DNA from: an uncultured Cytophagales bacterium | GTDB lineage: Bacteria > Bacteroidota > Bacteroidia > Cytophagales > Thermonemataceae | Assembly (NCBI GenBank): GCA_937911505.1 | Contig: CALEMF010000046.1 | Coordinates: 1 to 64,000, forward strand | Length of the DNA: 64,000 bases | Reading direction: 5' to 3' | Part shown: one piece after another, positions 25,881 to 34,883 of the stretch | Layout: every line of letters starts with the position of its first letter | Position numbering within the stretch: the first letter of the stretch is position 1 | The notes under the pieces: model-generated | The model's input: the letters and a program-made list of their open reading frames with translations, nothing else | Told to the model about the DNA's origin: nothing | Databases searched by the model: none | Made by a program: the position numbers and the translations under genes

Positions 25881-27632
25881 TTAATTTCTTTTATCAAAGT
25901 AAACAGCCGAAAAGTCTCGGTATTGCATAGCATTATTAGGGAAATCTTTTACATAGGGCTTGATAAGCCGATAGGCTTCTTCATACCAGAGGACAAGGAT
26001 AGCGGCTTCGTTCATTAAAATCTGCTCAGCTTTAGCAAAGTAACGGTTAGCCTCTTCCATAGTGGCGGCATTAAGACCTTTTTTATAGTATTCGTCGTAT
26101 TTTTTATTTTTGAAGCGCGCTACATTGGGAAAAGACTTATCCTTCATACTGGCAGGTACGTGTTTACCTAGAAAGAGCCATAGGTAGTTCTCTGGGCTTG
26201 GATAATCTGCAAAGTAAGCGGAGCGGGCTAACGAGAAATTCCCTTGAAATACATTCTCAAGTAGTTGTGCATAAGGAAGTACATTGATCTGGATATCAAT
26301 ATTGAGATTATCTTTTAGTTCTTTTTGGATTTCTTGTGCTACATTATATTGCCTATCTCCTTCTGCATTTACATCGATCGAAATTTCTGGAAATCCTTTA
26401 CCGTTCAAATACCCTGCTTTTGATAGATAATACTGAGCAGAATCGACATTAAGTTGATATCCTCTGATTTTACTAATATCATAATTCTCAAAGGTGGGAG
26501 GTACTAATCCATGATTAGCGGCTGCTTCTCCTTCCCCATTAAGCACATAAGCCAATATTTTTTCTCTATCAATAGCAAAAGAAAAGGCTTTCCTTACATT
26601 TTTGTCCTTAAAAACACCCTGTTGATTCATAAAGACTAAAAACTGTGTACCCATCTCAGCATCTCTCTGAAGCTCAAAACCAGTAATATTCCCTTCGCTG
26701 TCTTTCTCTGCATCATCAGATATTTCAATAATCTGATCTGTGGGCAAACGATACACCATATCTAAGTTACCCTTTTTGAATTCAAGCATTTCAGTTTTTT
26801 TATCTTTTATAAAACTGATTTGCAACGCTTCAAGAAAAGGTAAGGCATTGCCAAGCGCATCTTTTCCGTAATATTTACTAAATCTTTTCAGAATAATAGC
26901 ATTTCCGTCGTCAATAGAAGAAAGGTAAAAAGGGCCCGTTCCTACTGGCTTCATTCGCATATCAGCGACTCCGTATTTTTCTACAGCCTCTTTGGGATAA
27001 ATAAAAGTGAAAGGGCGTGCTAAGTTGTACAGAAATACAGAGTAAGGGCGCGTTAAAGTAAGTTGGATGGTATATTTATCCACCACTTTTACACCTTCTA
27101 GCTCTTTTTTGGGTGTTTTTCCTCCAGCAGAAGCCTTATAGTAAGCATCTGCACCCTTTAGAATCCCTTCAAAGACAGAAAAACCTTGATTGGAGGCATC
27201 TTGTGTACACACCCGCAAAAAACAATACTTTACATCTTCGGCAGTAACTTCCCTCCCCTTACCGTCATCAAAGCAATCAGCATCGTGAAAATATACCCCT
27301 TTTCGTAATTTGATGGTGTATACTTTCTGGGAACTATCTATTTCATAACTTTCTGCGATGCCATTTACTACAGTGAGATCTTTTTGATTGAACTTGAAAA
27401 GCCCTTCATAAATCTGGGTAGAAACACGATAAGAGTAAATATCTGTAATACTTAGCGGATAAAGACTTTTGATAAACTCAGACTCATTAAGCCTAAATAC
27501 ACCTCCGTAGTTCTTTCCACCCTTTGCCTCTTTAGGAAGATTACTGTCCGAAGAATCGGAATATTCTTGGTCGCAAGCATAGAAAATTAGCGAAAAGAGG
27601 AGAGTATTTATCAAAAAAGTAATTTTTCTCAT
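25881..27632 (-). CDS. ABC-type peptide/nickel substrate-binding lipoprotein
   Basis: The product (583 residues from the ATG at 27632) is an SBP_bac_5 family protein. Its signal peptide ITFLINTLLFSLIFYACD ends in a lipobox with Cys near 19. The family signature is YTIKLRKGVYFHDADCF followed by VTAEDVKYCFLRV. Such proteins bind oligopeptides, dipeptides or nickel-chelates and deliver them to an ABC permease, and in Bacteroidota they can also work without one. No permease or ATPase genes are next to it. An ATG at 27707 would extend the protein by 25 residues ahead of the signal, so the internal ATG was preferred. Confidence 0.9.
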   Translation of the reverse strand: MRKITFLINTLLFSLIFYACDQEYSDSSDSNLPKEAKGGKNYGGVFRLNESEFIKSLYPLSITDIYSYRVSTQIYEGLFKFNQKDLTVVNGIAESYEIDSSQKVYTIKLRKGVYFHDADCFDDGKGREVTAEDVKYCFLRVCTQDASNQGFSVFEGILKGADAYYKASAGGKTPKKELEGVKVVDKYTIQLTLTRPYSVFLYNLARPFTFIYPKEAVEKYGVADMRMKPVGTGPFYLSSIDDGNAIILKRFSKYYGKDALGNALPFLEALQISFIKDKKTEMLEFKKGNLDMVYRLPTDQIIEISDDAEKDSEGNITGFELQRDAEMGTQFLVFMNQQGVFKDKNVRKAFSFAIDREKILAYVLNGEGEAAANHGLVPPTFENYDISKIRGYQLNVDSAQYYLSKAGYLNGKGFPEISIDVNAEGDRQYNVAQEIQKELKDNLNIDIQINVLPYAQLLENVFQGNFSLARSAYFADYPSPENYLWLFLGKHVPASMKDKSFPNVARFKNKKYDEYYKKGLNAATMEEANRYFAKAEQILMNEAAILVLWYEEAYRLIKPYVKDFPNNAMQYRDFSAVYFDKRN

Positions 27633-27699
27633 TACTATTTGTAAGAGTTTATGTTTGGTTCTAAAAATATAAATTTGTTTACATATAGCCAAGCTAAAG

Positions 27700-28461
27700 T
27701 CAATCAATTTCAGATAATACAGGACAATGATCAGAATGCTTTGCCTCGCTCAGAATGACACACTTCTGAGCACGTTCGATAAGTGCGCTATCAATTAGTT
27801 GGTAGTCAATTCGCCAGCCAAGGTTTCTGGCTCTTGCATTTGCCTTAAAGCTCCACCAAGTATAATGGTGTGGCTCTTTATTGAAATGTCTGAAAGCATC
27901 CACATAGCCCAAATCAAGAAAATTAGAAAACCAAGCCCTTTCTGTAGGTGTAAAACCAGGTGAATTAGCGTTAGCTTTTGGATTGTGGATATCAATGGCT
28001 CGATGGCAGATGTTATAATCACCACAAATAACAAGTGGAGGAACGGTAGCTTTCAAATCTTGTATGTAGTCATAAAAATCTTCTAAAAATGTGAGTTTGA
28101 ACTGTTGCCTTTCGGGACGACTGGCGCCAGAAGGCATATATACAGACATAACCGTAACATCTTCATATACAGCTCGTAAGATACGACCTTCCTCATCATA
28201 TCGGCTGATGCCACAGCCAAAAACGACTTCTTGTGGTTTGCGCTTACTCAAAATAGCCACCCCACTATATCCAGCTTTCTGGGCGGGATAAATGTAACAT
28301 TCATAACCCAACTCTTCGAAAAGAGAATAAGGAAAATCCTTTTTTTGAATTTTTATTTCTTGTAAGCATACTACATCTGCATTCGTAGCACTCAACCAAG
28401 AAATAAAGTCCTTTCTAATGGCTGCTCTAATACCGTTTACATTATAAGTAATTATTTTCAT
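27700..28461 (-). CDS. xth: Exodeoxyribonuclease III (AP endonuclease)
   Basis: The 253-residue product is an ExoIII/APE1-family nuclease that cleaves at abasic sites in base-excision repair. Motifs: YNVNGIRAAIRK with catalytic Asn7, VCLQEIK with the metal-binding Glu35, ICGDYNICH with the Asp, and AKHSDHCPV near the end with the catalytic Asp-His. Nothing is missing. It is 3 bases downstream of the FkbM gene, so it may be read through from it. The C-terminal coding DNA resembles an interspersed repeat by coincidence of the conserved residues. Confidence 0.95.
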   Translation of the reverse strand: MKIITYNVNGIRAAIRKDFISWLSATNADVVCLQEIKIQKKDFPYSLFEELGYECYIYPAQKAGYSGVAILSKRKPQEVVFGCGISRYDEEGRILRAVYEDVTVMSVYMPSGASRPERQQFKLTFLEDFYDYIQDLKATVPPLVICGDYNICHRAIDIHNPKANANSPGFTPTERAWFSNFLDLGYVDAFRHFNKEPHHYTWWSFKANARARNLGWRIDYQLIDSALIERAQKCVILSEAKHSDHCPVLSEID

Positions 28462-28464
28462 CGG

Positions 28465-29298
28465 TCATTTTTTGATAAAGTAGAAATTTTTCAATGCAGC
28501 ACCTGCAAAATGATATTTGTGCTCAGCTAATTTATAATAAAGCTGATGTGTCAGAAAAAATTCGATAGATAAACCTTCCGCTTCGAAAACTAGTAGTCTA
28601 GGTTGATAACGTGTAAAGTCGAAGCTCTCTACCACAGCTAAATCTTTCCCTTCAATGTCGATGCAAAGTAAATCGAATGTTTGAGGGCAATCGTTTTTGT
28701 CGAGTAAATCAATGAGTAATTGGCTCGTGTGAATTTGTTGATGCTGTATTTGCTGCGCAGGTTGTTGTAAAGCTTCTGCCATGTGTGTTTCATCTACTGT
28801 AGAAAGGACATCATTAGTAAAAGTCGTAAAAGTAACTTCTTCTATCTTATCGGATACAACCGCTTGAACGACTATATCTTTAGGTCGTTTCTTTTTGTGT
28901 AAGTTGACTAAGCGAGGATTTGCTTCAATACAAATCCCCCTCCACCCCCTTCTGTATAATAAAAAGGTATTGGAGATGAAAGAAGGATGGTTAGCACCTA
29001 CGTCTACATAAAAGCCCACGTCTGTGTGGGGTTTATTCAGTAAGCTTTCTATAATACGATCTTCTCCTGTGTGGCCATACGACTGAAATACGGCACGTCC
29101 AGTATAAAATCGGTTTAGTGTAAGAGAGAGATTTTTTCCGATATGAAGTAGCGCTTGGAAAGGCGCACGCCACGTAAAGAATTGTGTCATTAATACTTTT
29201 AACTCTTGCCAAATGAGTAGTAAATTTTGCAGATAAGCCCTTGAGTAAGCCCTACCGTAGAGTTGTTTAGCAAAAGTCTTTCTTAAAAATGTACGCAT
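28465..29298 (-). CDS. FkbM-family methyltransferase
   Basis: The 277-residue product has the FkbM core: DVGANHPSFISNTFLL with the SAM-binding motif, GWRGICIEANPRLV with the acidic ribose-binding position, and later LLCIDIEGKDLAVVESFDF, the I-E-G signature. FkbM enzymes O-methylate sugars or macrolides, often of surface polysaccharides. The N-terminal 90 residues are basic and hydrophobic and may contact a membrane. It is 6 bases downstream of the membrane glycosyltransferase and probably part of the same surface-glycan unit. The acceptor is unknown. Confidence 0.9.
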   Translation of the reverse strand: MRTFLRKTFAKQLYGRAYSRAYLQNLLLIWQELKVLMTQFFTWRAPFQALLHIGKNLSLTLNRFYTGRAVFQSYGHTGEDRIIESLLNKPHTDVGFYVDVGANHPSFISNTFLLYRRGWRGICIEANPRLVNLHKKKRPKDIVVQAVVSDKIEEVTFTTFTNDVLSTVDETHMAEALQQPAQQIQHQQIHTSQLLIDLLDKNDCPQTFDLLCIDIEGKDLAVVESFDFTRYQPRLLVFEAEGLSIEFFLTHQLYYKLAEHKYHFAGAALKNFYFIKK

Positions 29299-29304
29299 TG
29301 GGTC

Positions 29305-30735
29305 TTAATAAATGATCAATTGGGTTGTACAGCTATCTTTTAATAAACGACGTTGCGCGGCCCAACATTCTTCATAAGTTCTTCCTGTAAACTCAGCACT
29401 TTCTAAAAATACCATAGGTTGTAGAATATTTAGATCGTATCCTTGCCAAATAACTTTGTACTCTGAAGTGAAATTGGGTGATGGTAGTGTAGCTATTTTA
29501 GGGAAACAGCTTAACAACATAAATCGTTGTGCTGTTGCTGAATTCTTTACAACTTGTGTCACAGGTATTTCTGTGGAAAGGGGCTTTAATGGGGGAATAA
29601 TCCAGCTAGATATGCTATTAGGTGCTTGTTGGGTAACAATTTTCTGTAAACCTTGATACTCGCTTTTAGCATAGTTATACACGTGAGTATCAAACCGATA
29701 TAATTGTATTGAAACACTGACAAGGATGAATGCCCAATACCATCTACTAGAGAGGTAACGTTCTAAAACATAGAAAACAATGAAATAAAAAACAGGGTAC
29801 AGAAAAAGTATACCTCGTGGCGCTTTAGGTAAAAAGCTCATCACAATCAATATTAAAAAAGTACAGACAATAAAATACAATACTTTAGAATTAATGATGG
29901 AAGGCTTATTTATAAGAGTCAGGATACCAACTAATAATAATGGTAATAATATAATATGTTCGAAATGAAGTAAGTACTTGAAGTAAAAGAGATAGTCTTG
30001 CCAACCACTTTGGATATAAGTGGGCTGCCAAAAAATATGATATATGGTAGCAGGATACCTCAGAAAAGGTAGTTGAAAAGCCAGTCCTAAAAGCATAAAT
30101 CCAACAGAGGGAAGAACTATCACCCAACTATTTTGAAGAAGATATCTTCTCTCTTTAAAGAAGAAGAATCTACCCAACTCATACAGAAGTACAAAGAAAA
30201 TAACTAAGATAGCTTTGTAATTAACAGTAAAAAGTAAACCCAGCAATAATCCGCTAAGACGTTGGTGTCGTTTTGTATAAGAATGAAAGTAGTGCTTGAC
30301 AAACAGCGAAAACAGTAGTAAGCTCAAGCTCTCTATAGCAAAATAACGACTTGAAGCCATCAAGAAAAAAGAAGTACCGAGTAAAAGACAAAACCAAGCC
30401 CTTACTTTGATAGGAACGTAAGAAGCAAAAATAAAAATACTTAATGTAGCAAATAAGGCTGTGATTACCTCAAGCACTAGATAATTGGGCGTAACAAGAT
30501 AACATAGAAAGTAAAAAAGGTAGAATCCAGGAGAAGCGTGATGAAAGAAATTATGAAAGTTATCATTGTACAATTCAGTGAGGATAAGGTAGTTCTTAGC
30601 AGAATCATAGTCAAAGAGCCCCACCTGCCATAGTTTCCAAACGCGCAGGAGCCATAAGCAGAAGAAAACAACTATAAAGGTTGCTTTGTAAAGACCCGAA
30701 GGGCTAAGTAATTTGTTCGTCCTCAAAATAGTCAA
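29305..30735 (-). CDS. GT39/ArnT-like multi-pass membrane glycosyltransferase
   Basis: The 476-residue product has about ten membrane helices in the first 350 residues and a periplasmic C-terminal part. VGLFDYDSAKNYLI carries an Asp in the first loop, as in GT-C enzymes, which use a polyprenyl-phosphate-linked sugar. The HHASPGFYLFYF loop is typical of Bacteroidota members with a T/S-P-G motif. It overlaps the upstream 30704-31075 gene by 32 bases, and no in-frame ATG lies close downstream. It probably works with the FkbM methyltransferase in cell-surface glycan assembly. Donor and acceptor are unknown. Confidence 0.75.
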   Translation of the reverse strand: MTILRTNKLLSPSGLYKATFIVVFFCLWLLRVWKLWQVGLFDYDSAKNYLILTELYNDNFHNFFHHASPGFYLFYFLCYLVTPNYLVLEVITALFATLSIFIFASYVPIKVRAWFCLLLGTSFFLMASSRYFAIESLSLLLFSLFVKHYFHSYTKRHQRLSGLLLGLLFTVNYKAILVIFFVLLYELGRFFFFKERRYLLQNSWVIVLPSVGFMLLGLAFQLPFLRYPATIYHIFWQPTYIQSGWQDYLFYFKYLLHFEHIILLPLLLVGILTLINKPSIINSKVLYFIVCTFLILIVMSFLPKAPRGILFLYPVFYFIVFYVLERYLSSRWYWAFILVSVSIQLYRFDTHVYNYAKSEYQGLQKIVTQQAPNSISSWIIPPLKPLSTEIPVTQVVKNSATAQRFMLLSCFPKIATLPSPNFTSEYKVIWQGYDLNILQPMVFLESAEFTGRTYEECWAAQRRLLKDSCTTQLIIY

Positions 30736-31075
30736 TAATATGCATCTTAAGCACCTTCTCTTGTTCTGTAAGTGATATCTGCGGAAGTGGTTTTATCAAT
30801 TTCCAACAAGGCCACCCCTCTTTGTCAGACCCTTCTAGCTCATAGAATCCAGACTTACTCAAAACACGACAAATAGCAATATGCATTAAGTCTTGCTTCT
30901 CTTCCTTGCTAAAATTTTTTGGCCCTTGCCCCAATTCTTGGACACCAATTAAGAATAGTACACTATCCAAGTTTTCAGGTCTTTTACCAATCAGCTTCTC
31001 TAGTTTATTAAGTAATTGACCCCATCGGAAAGCCAATGCTAGATCATCGGCGGTAGGTTTACTTTCTTTATTCAC
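30704..31075 (-). CDS. Conserved Bacteroidota protein of unknown function
   Basis: The 123-residue product has no signal peptide or membrane segment. It begins with a helical part ADDLALAFRWGQLLNKLEKLIG and includes DSVLFLIGVQELGQGPKNFSKEEKQDLMHIA, where a helical bundle with a Gly-rich turn can be seen, and a C-terminal part with EGWPCWKLIKPLP. I do not recognise a named family. It overlaps the AhpD-like gene upstream by 8 bases (31068-31075) and the membrane glycosyltransferase downstream, so it is translated with them. A function linked to the AhpD-like protein is only an inference from coupling. Confidence 0.6.
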   Translation of the reverse strand: MNKESKPTADDLALAFRWGQLLNKLEKLIGKRPENLDSVLFLIGVQELGQGPKNFSKEEKQDLMHIAICRVLSKSGFYELEGSDKEGWPCWKLIKPLPQISLTEQEKVLKMHIIDYFEDEQIT

Positions 31076-31412
31076 TTTCTTGTAATGTTTCCCAGTATTC
31101 AGTGGCGCGTCTTAGATGAGGAATAACGATCGTTCCTCCTATCAAGTTGCTAATAGCAAACACCTCAAAAATTTCCTCCTTGGTAATACCAGCTTCTTTA
31201 CATTTACCTAAGTGATACTTCACACAATCGTCGCAGCGTAGCACTAAGGAGCAAGCGAGCCCCAGCATTTCTTTAGTACTTACTTTTAACGCACCCTCTT
31301 CAAAACAGTGGGTATCTAAATTAAACAATCTTTTAATGGTAAGGTTGCCTGAAGAAAGAATCTTCTCGTTCATTTCAGTGCGGTAGGCATTAAATTGATC
31401 AATGGAGTTCAT
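31068..31412 (-). CDS. Carboxymuconolactone decarboxylase/AhpD-like protein
   Basis: The 114-residue product has the AhpD-like core: CDDCVKYHLGKCKEAGITKEEI at 59-80, with Cys-x-x-Cys and His three residues after the second Cys, the thiol-redox site of AhpD-type proteins. The fold is a small helical bundle that forms trimers or hexamers. Such proteins reduce peroxiredoxins or lipoyl partners, or have unknown redox roles. It is the first gene of the minus-strand unit and overlaps the next gene by 8 bases. It is divergent from the coiled-coil genes at 31555. Confidence 0.9.
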   Translation of the reverse strand: MNSIDQFNAYRTEMNEKILSSGNLTIKRLFNLDTHCFEEGALKVSTKEMLGLACSLVLRCDDCVKYHLGKCKEAGITKEEIFEVFAISNLIGGTIVIPHLRRATEYWETLQESE

Positions 31413-31515
31413 ATAATATAAAAATTAGCGCTAGCAAAATTGCGAAATCTATGACAAAATTTTTAACTTTAAAGAGATTTTTAAGTATATATATGTGTAT
31501 TAAGGTTTTAAATTA

Positions 31516-31523
31516 TATATTTG
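31516..31523 (+). promoter_or_regulatory. Bacteroidota-type promoter box (TAnnTTTG)
   Basis: TATATTTG matches the -7 consensus TAnnTTTG of the primary sigma factor in this phylum. It lies 31 bases upstream of the coiled-coil gene at 31555. The -33 TTTG/TTG element is not obvious, so the call rests on the -7 box and position. Confidence 0.4.
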
Positions 31524-31554
31524 AATTGTGCAAATTAAATAATACTGCTTATTT

Positions 31555-31881
31555 ATGGAAAATATAAACGATACACAGTATAACCGTTTAGAAGAAGTAA
31601 AGAAACTGATATTTGGGGAGGAAATCAAAGCATACACCTCTGAACTGGATAATCTAAAGAAACAAATGGAGAGTTACAGAACGGAAATTTCTGTAAAAAT
31701 TGACGAGGTAAAAATCGAGCTCCTAAAGTCCATAGAGAGCTTAGAGCAAAAACTGATAGAAAGAGTTGCTCAGTTTCAATCCAGTGCTAAGCAGGAAATA
31801 GACATTCAGAAGCGCAACCACGTAAGCAAGGCTTCTTTAGGAAATATCTTTGAAGAAATCTCAAAAACCTTATCTCAGTAA
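31555..31881 (+). CDS. Coiled-coil protein of unknown function (module A)
   Basis: The 108-residue product is almost wholly helical and charged. It has VKKLIFGEEIKAYTSELDNL near 15-34, then long heptad-like helices with MESYRTEISVKIDEVK, and a C-terminal motif NHVSKASLGNIFEEISK. It has no signal or membrane segment. A similar module occurs in the gene that follows 4 bases after its stop codon, so the two may form a hetero-complex. I do not know the function. Its length and clean frame, with a promoter-like box upstream, support a real gene. Confidence 0.6.
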   Translation: MENINDTQYNRLEEVKKLIFGEEIKAYTSELDNLKKQMESYRTEISVKIDEVKIELLKSIESLEQKLIERVAQFQSSAKQEIDIQKRNHVSKASLGNIFEEISKTLSQ

Positions 31882-31885
31882 TCAC

Positions 31886-32581
31886 ATGGAAGACATTAAC
31901 GATCAAGAGTTCGAGAAAAAGAAAAAGGAAGAGTCTTTCAAGACAGAAGACGTAGACGATTTTAAAGAGGCTGTGATTAACCCTAGTAAGCAAGAAATGG
32001 AGACAAAAGTTTCTGGTATGAAGGATCTCTTTACATCTATCCTTTCAGAAAACCGTAAAGACTACGAAAAGCAAGTAGTAGAAATGCGTAATCTATTTAC
32101 TTCTATTATGGAAGATAATAGAAAGCAATTCCAAGTACAGCTACAGGATATGTACAAGTCGCTTCCAGAAATAATCAACGAAGCAGATCGCATACGTAGA
32201 CAAGAAGAGTATGTGTTCTTAAACAATGAAGAGCAAGTGGAAAGAGGTAACTATCCCAACAAAGGGGATAAGTTTACTAAAATGGGTGCTGTAAAGGAGC
32301 TAATTGTAGGAAAAGAATCAAAGTATTTACAGCAAAATATAAGAAACTTAGAGGAAGATTTAGAGATGGTTGCTGAGCAAGATAGAGAAAACTTGGCAAG
32401 TGTAGCGAAAGAAATTTACGAAAGGCTCAATTTACTAGAAGAGAGAGTGAATAAGGAATTAGAGAAGGTAGGTACGCAACTCTCTGATGAACTTGAAGCA
32501 CAAAAAGAAGAACTCGCTAATAAGAAAGAAACTTATAAAACTGTAAAAAACATAGCAGAATACTTAAGAAGTAAAGACTAG
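31886..32581 (+). CDS. Coiled-coil protein of unknown function (module B)
   Basis: The product is 231 residues from the ATG at 31886. An upstream ATG at 31850 overlaps the previous gene and was not preferred. The N-terminal half carries charged helices with two repeats of the type MKDLFTSILSENRKDYEKQ and MRNLFTSIMEDNRKQFQVQ. The C-terminal half, beginning MGAVKELIVGKESKYLQQNIRNL-like (here GAVKELIVGKESKYLQ), resembles the module of the preceding protein: V-K-x-L-I-x-G-x-E. No membrane or signal segment. It is followed after 30 bases by comF. Function unknown; assembly with the preceding protein is inferred. Confidence 0.6.
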   Translation: MEDINDQEFEKKKKEESFKTEDVDDFKEAVINPSKQEMETKVSGMKDLFTSILSENRKDYEKQVVEMRNLFTSIMEDNRKQFQVQLQDMYKSLPEIINEADRIRRQEEYVFLNNEEQVERGNYPNKGDKFTKMGAVKELIVGKESKYLQQNIRNLEEDLEMVAEQDRENLASVAKEIYERLNLLEERVNKELEKVGTQLSDELEAQKEELANKKETYKTVKNIAEYLRSKD

Positions 32582-32611
32582 TTGAATCTTAAAAGTTAGT
32601 GTACTATTATT

Positions 32612-33298
32612 ATGAAGAAGCTATGGGTCGACTTCATAGCGATGATCTTTCCCAACTACTGCCTTACTTGCCAACAAGGGCTATGGAAGGGTGAACAACT
32701 TATTTGCACAAAATGCATCGCTCACTTACCTAAAACACAATCACACATTCAAAGTATAGAGGTACTCTCACAAAAGTTTTGGGGAAAGGTGCCCTTAATA
32801 CAGACACTTGCCTATCTCAAATTTACGAAGCAGGGAATTGTACAAAAACTATTACACAACTTAAAATATAATAATAGACCAGACATCGGAGAGACATTAG
32901 GAAAATGGTACGGTGCTGATCTGAGAGAAAAAGACCTGAACCAGCGAATTGATATCATCATACCTGTTCCTCTACATCCTGTAAAACAAAAAAAACGAGG
33001 ATATAATCAAAGTGAAGCTTTTGCAAGGGGATTAGCGCATACCTTAGAAGTAGACTGGACCAATAAAGTACTACTTAGAAAAACTAATACGGATACACAA
33101 ACTAAGAAAAATAGGATTGAGCGATGGGAAAATGTGAATAAAGTATTTACTGTCTCAAATCAAACGCTTATCAAAGATAAATATGTACTGCTTGTAGATG
33201 ATGTTGTAACGACTGGTGCTACCTTGGAGGCTGCCTCTAAGGTATTGTTGAATCATCAGGCTAAAGGAGTAAGTGTGGCTACCATTGCTTATGCTTAA
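32612..33298 (+). CDS. comF: ComF-family phosphoribosyltransferase-like protein
   Basis: The 228-residue product has an N-terminal double zinc-ribbon (CLTCQQG with CTKC at about 18-38), the strand IIPVPLHPVKQKKRGYNQSE (about 110-129), and the PRPP loop VLLVDDVVTTGATLE near 192-206. These are standard ComF features. ComF is needed for DNA uptake in competent bacteria and has broader DNA-processing roles. It runs tail to tail into the gldJ paralogue with a 4-base overlap. No other competence genes are in the window. Confidence 0.9.
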   Translation: MKKLWVDFIAMIFPNYCLTCQQGLWKGEQLICTKCIAHLPKTQSHIQSIEVLSQKFWGKVPLIQTLAYLKFTKQGIVQKLLHNLKYNNRPDIGETLGKWYGADLREKDLNQRIDIIIPVPLHPVKQKKRGYNQSEAFARGLAHTLEVDWTNKVLLRKTNTDTQTKKNRIERWENVNKVFTVSNQTLIKDKYVLLVDDVVTTGATLEAASKVLLNHQAKGVSVATIAYA

Positions 33299-34770
33299 TT
33301 GTCATCCAGTATAGTACCCTCTCCTCTTCTGTTTCTACGTTTCTTACCACCTTCTTCCTCTCCTTCCTCAAAGTCGAGCTTTGTGTCGCCCCCAACGTAA
33401 CTCATCGCACATCTAAAACCGATAGTGGCAGAACTTTTATCTTCTTCTAAAAATCTTCTTGTACCTGGAGAAAGCCAGTAAGCTATGTCTTTCCAAGAGC
33501 CTCCTTTGTATACACGATAACGTTTTCTATCTTCTTCATACTGTTGAGGAATACGTGTTACCATACCTGAAGGAAAGGCTAAATAGTTGTCTCTATTAAT
33601 GTTACTTGTGTCCTTTATAGATAAGGTACTATCAAACTGAGCCGCTTTATTATCATAAAGCAGAACATCGGGATTTAATTTAGTGACTAATGCCGAGTCA
33701 GTAGCGCGCAAAAATCTTCTCACCAATAGGTTGTCTTCAAATTCTTCGTACCCTTCCACAGCATAAACATCCTCTACCCACTCATTTACATTACCAGCCA
33801 TATTATATAAGCCGAAATCGTTGGGTGGGTAAGCATAAATCCACTCGGTGAGCATGGCACCGTCATTTTGCCTACCAGCGATACCTGCGTAGTCACCTCG
33901 TCCACGTTTGAAATTTGCCATAAATCTACCCATATTTTTTTTATAGGGATTCCTTAATTGGCGACCATCCCAAGGATAGATACGTAGCTTTGTTTCTCTT
34001 GTATCATCATACTGCGTAGCAATGTTGGCTTTTGCAGCATACTCCCATTCTGATTCTGTAGGTAAGCGATAGTCTGGTAACTGTACGGGATTTTCTTTAG
34101 GTTCTATTTTTTCTAGCTTACCTACATCAATTTTTCCATTTCGCTTAAGTCCCGAGTAAACTTCACGATTCTGTACTACGTCATTTACCATCTTTGTACG
34201 CCACTTACAAAATTCTTGGGCTTGAATCCAAGAAACCCCTACTACTGGATAAAGCCTAAAGCCGGGATAACGCAGATAGTTATGTACATAAGAATCATTG
34301 AAAGAGGTTTCAGACGCCCATACGGCTGTATCGGGCATAAGAACACGCTTTTCATATTCCTCATAAGAGAGGTAGTCAGGAATTTCAGTACGATTGATTC
34401 TGAAGTAAGCAATATATTCTAGCCAGTGGACATTAGCTACTTCTGTTCTATCCATATAGAAAGAGGGTACATAAACTCTGGTAGGTGAATGATCAGAAAT
34501 ATTCATAAGATCTTCTTCTGTAATACCCATTACAAAAGACCCTCCTTCAATAAAGACTAGATTGGGGCCAGCTATCTGACCAGCAAAATCTTTTACAGTA
34601 AAGCTGTTGTTAACGGTAGAGTCGTTGTAAGGAATACCAGAAACGCTGCTTACGCTTCCTTCGTCGCTAATATTCTCGTTAGACTGTTTTTCAAAAGTAT
34701 CTTTTTTCTTGAACAGGCTGCAAGCACAGAGGGAGGTTAGGATTACGTATGTGAGCAAACGTTGGATCAT
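33295..34770 (-). CDS. GldJ-like gliding-motility lipoprotein (paralogue)
   Basis: The 491-residue product has a lipobox SLCACS after a short signal peptide, then a linker and a formylglycine-generating-enzyme (SUMF1)-type domain from about 70 to 450. FIEGGSFVMGITEED opens the domain, and NMAGNVNEWVEDVYAVEG, YRLPTESEWEYAAKA and YKGGSWKDIAYWLSPGTRR are its signatures. It is a paralogue of the next upstream product, sharing the C-[SK]-LFKKKD start. GldJ/GldK-type proteins are needed for type IX secretion and gliding in Bacteroidota and are not thought to be enzymes. The tail is Glu/Lys/Arg-rich (RRNRRGEGTILDDN). Which paralogue acts in gliding cannot be told from sequence. Confidence 0.85.
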   Translation of the reverse strand: MIQRLLTYVILTSLCACSLFKKKDTFEKQSNENISDEGSVSSVSGIPYNDSTVNNSFTVKDFAGQIAGPNLVFIEGGSFVMGITEEDLMNISDHSPTRVYVPSFYMDRTEVANVHWLEYIAYFRINRTEIPDYLSYEEYEKRVLMPDTAVWASETSFNDSYVHNYLRYPGFRLYPVVGVSWIQAQEFCKWRTKMVNDVVQNREVYSGLKRNGKIDVGKLEKIEPKENPVQLPDYRLPTESEWEYAAKANIATQYDDTRETKLRIYPWDGRQLRNPYKKNMGRFMANFKRGRGDYAGIAGRQNDGAMLTEWIYAYPPNDFGLYNMAGNVNEWVEDVYAVEGYEEFEDNLLVRRFLRATDSALVTKLNPDVLLYDNKAAQFDSTLSIKDTSNINRDNYLAFPSGMVTRIPQQYEEDRKRYRVYKGGSWKDIAYWLSPGTRRFLEEDKSSATIGFRCAMSYVGGDTKLDFEEGEEEGGKKRRNRRGEGTILDDN

Positions 34771-34830
34771 ACACTGTAAAAGATAAATAGGTTACACTTT
34801 CTATACTAGAAAGAATAAGTTTAAAACATA

Positions 34831-34858
34831 AAAAGGCTTTGTGTCCGCAAAGCCTTTT
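34831..34858 (-). terminator. Rho-independent terminator after gldJ
   Basis: An 11-base perfect stem (AAAAGGCTTTG / CAAAGCCTTTT) with a 6-base loop lies 26 bases after the gldJ stop on the minus strand. T-rich sequence flanks both arms, so it could end transcription in either direction. It separates gldJ from the downstream paralogue, which therefore probably has its own promoter. Confidence 0.85.
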
Positions 34859-34883
34859 TACGTATTCGTCTTCACAAGAGTTA

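Noticed and set aside
27735..27765. A repeat-like GTCATTCTGAGCGAGG segment at the end of the xth gene
   Set aside because: It encodes the ILSEAKHSDHCPV end of ExoIII, and its C-terminal half (AKHSDHCP) is conserved in the family, so resemblance to interspersed repeats is coincidental.
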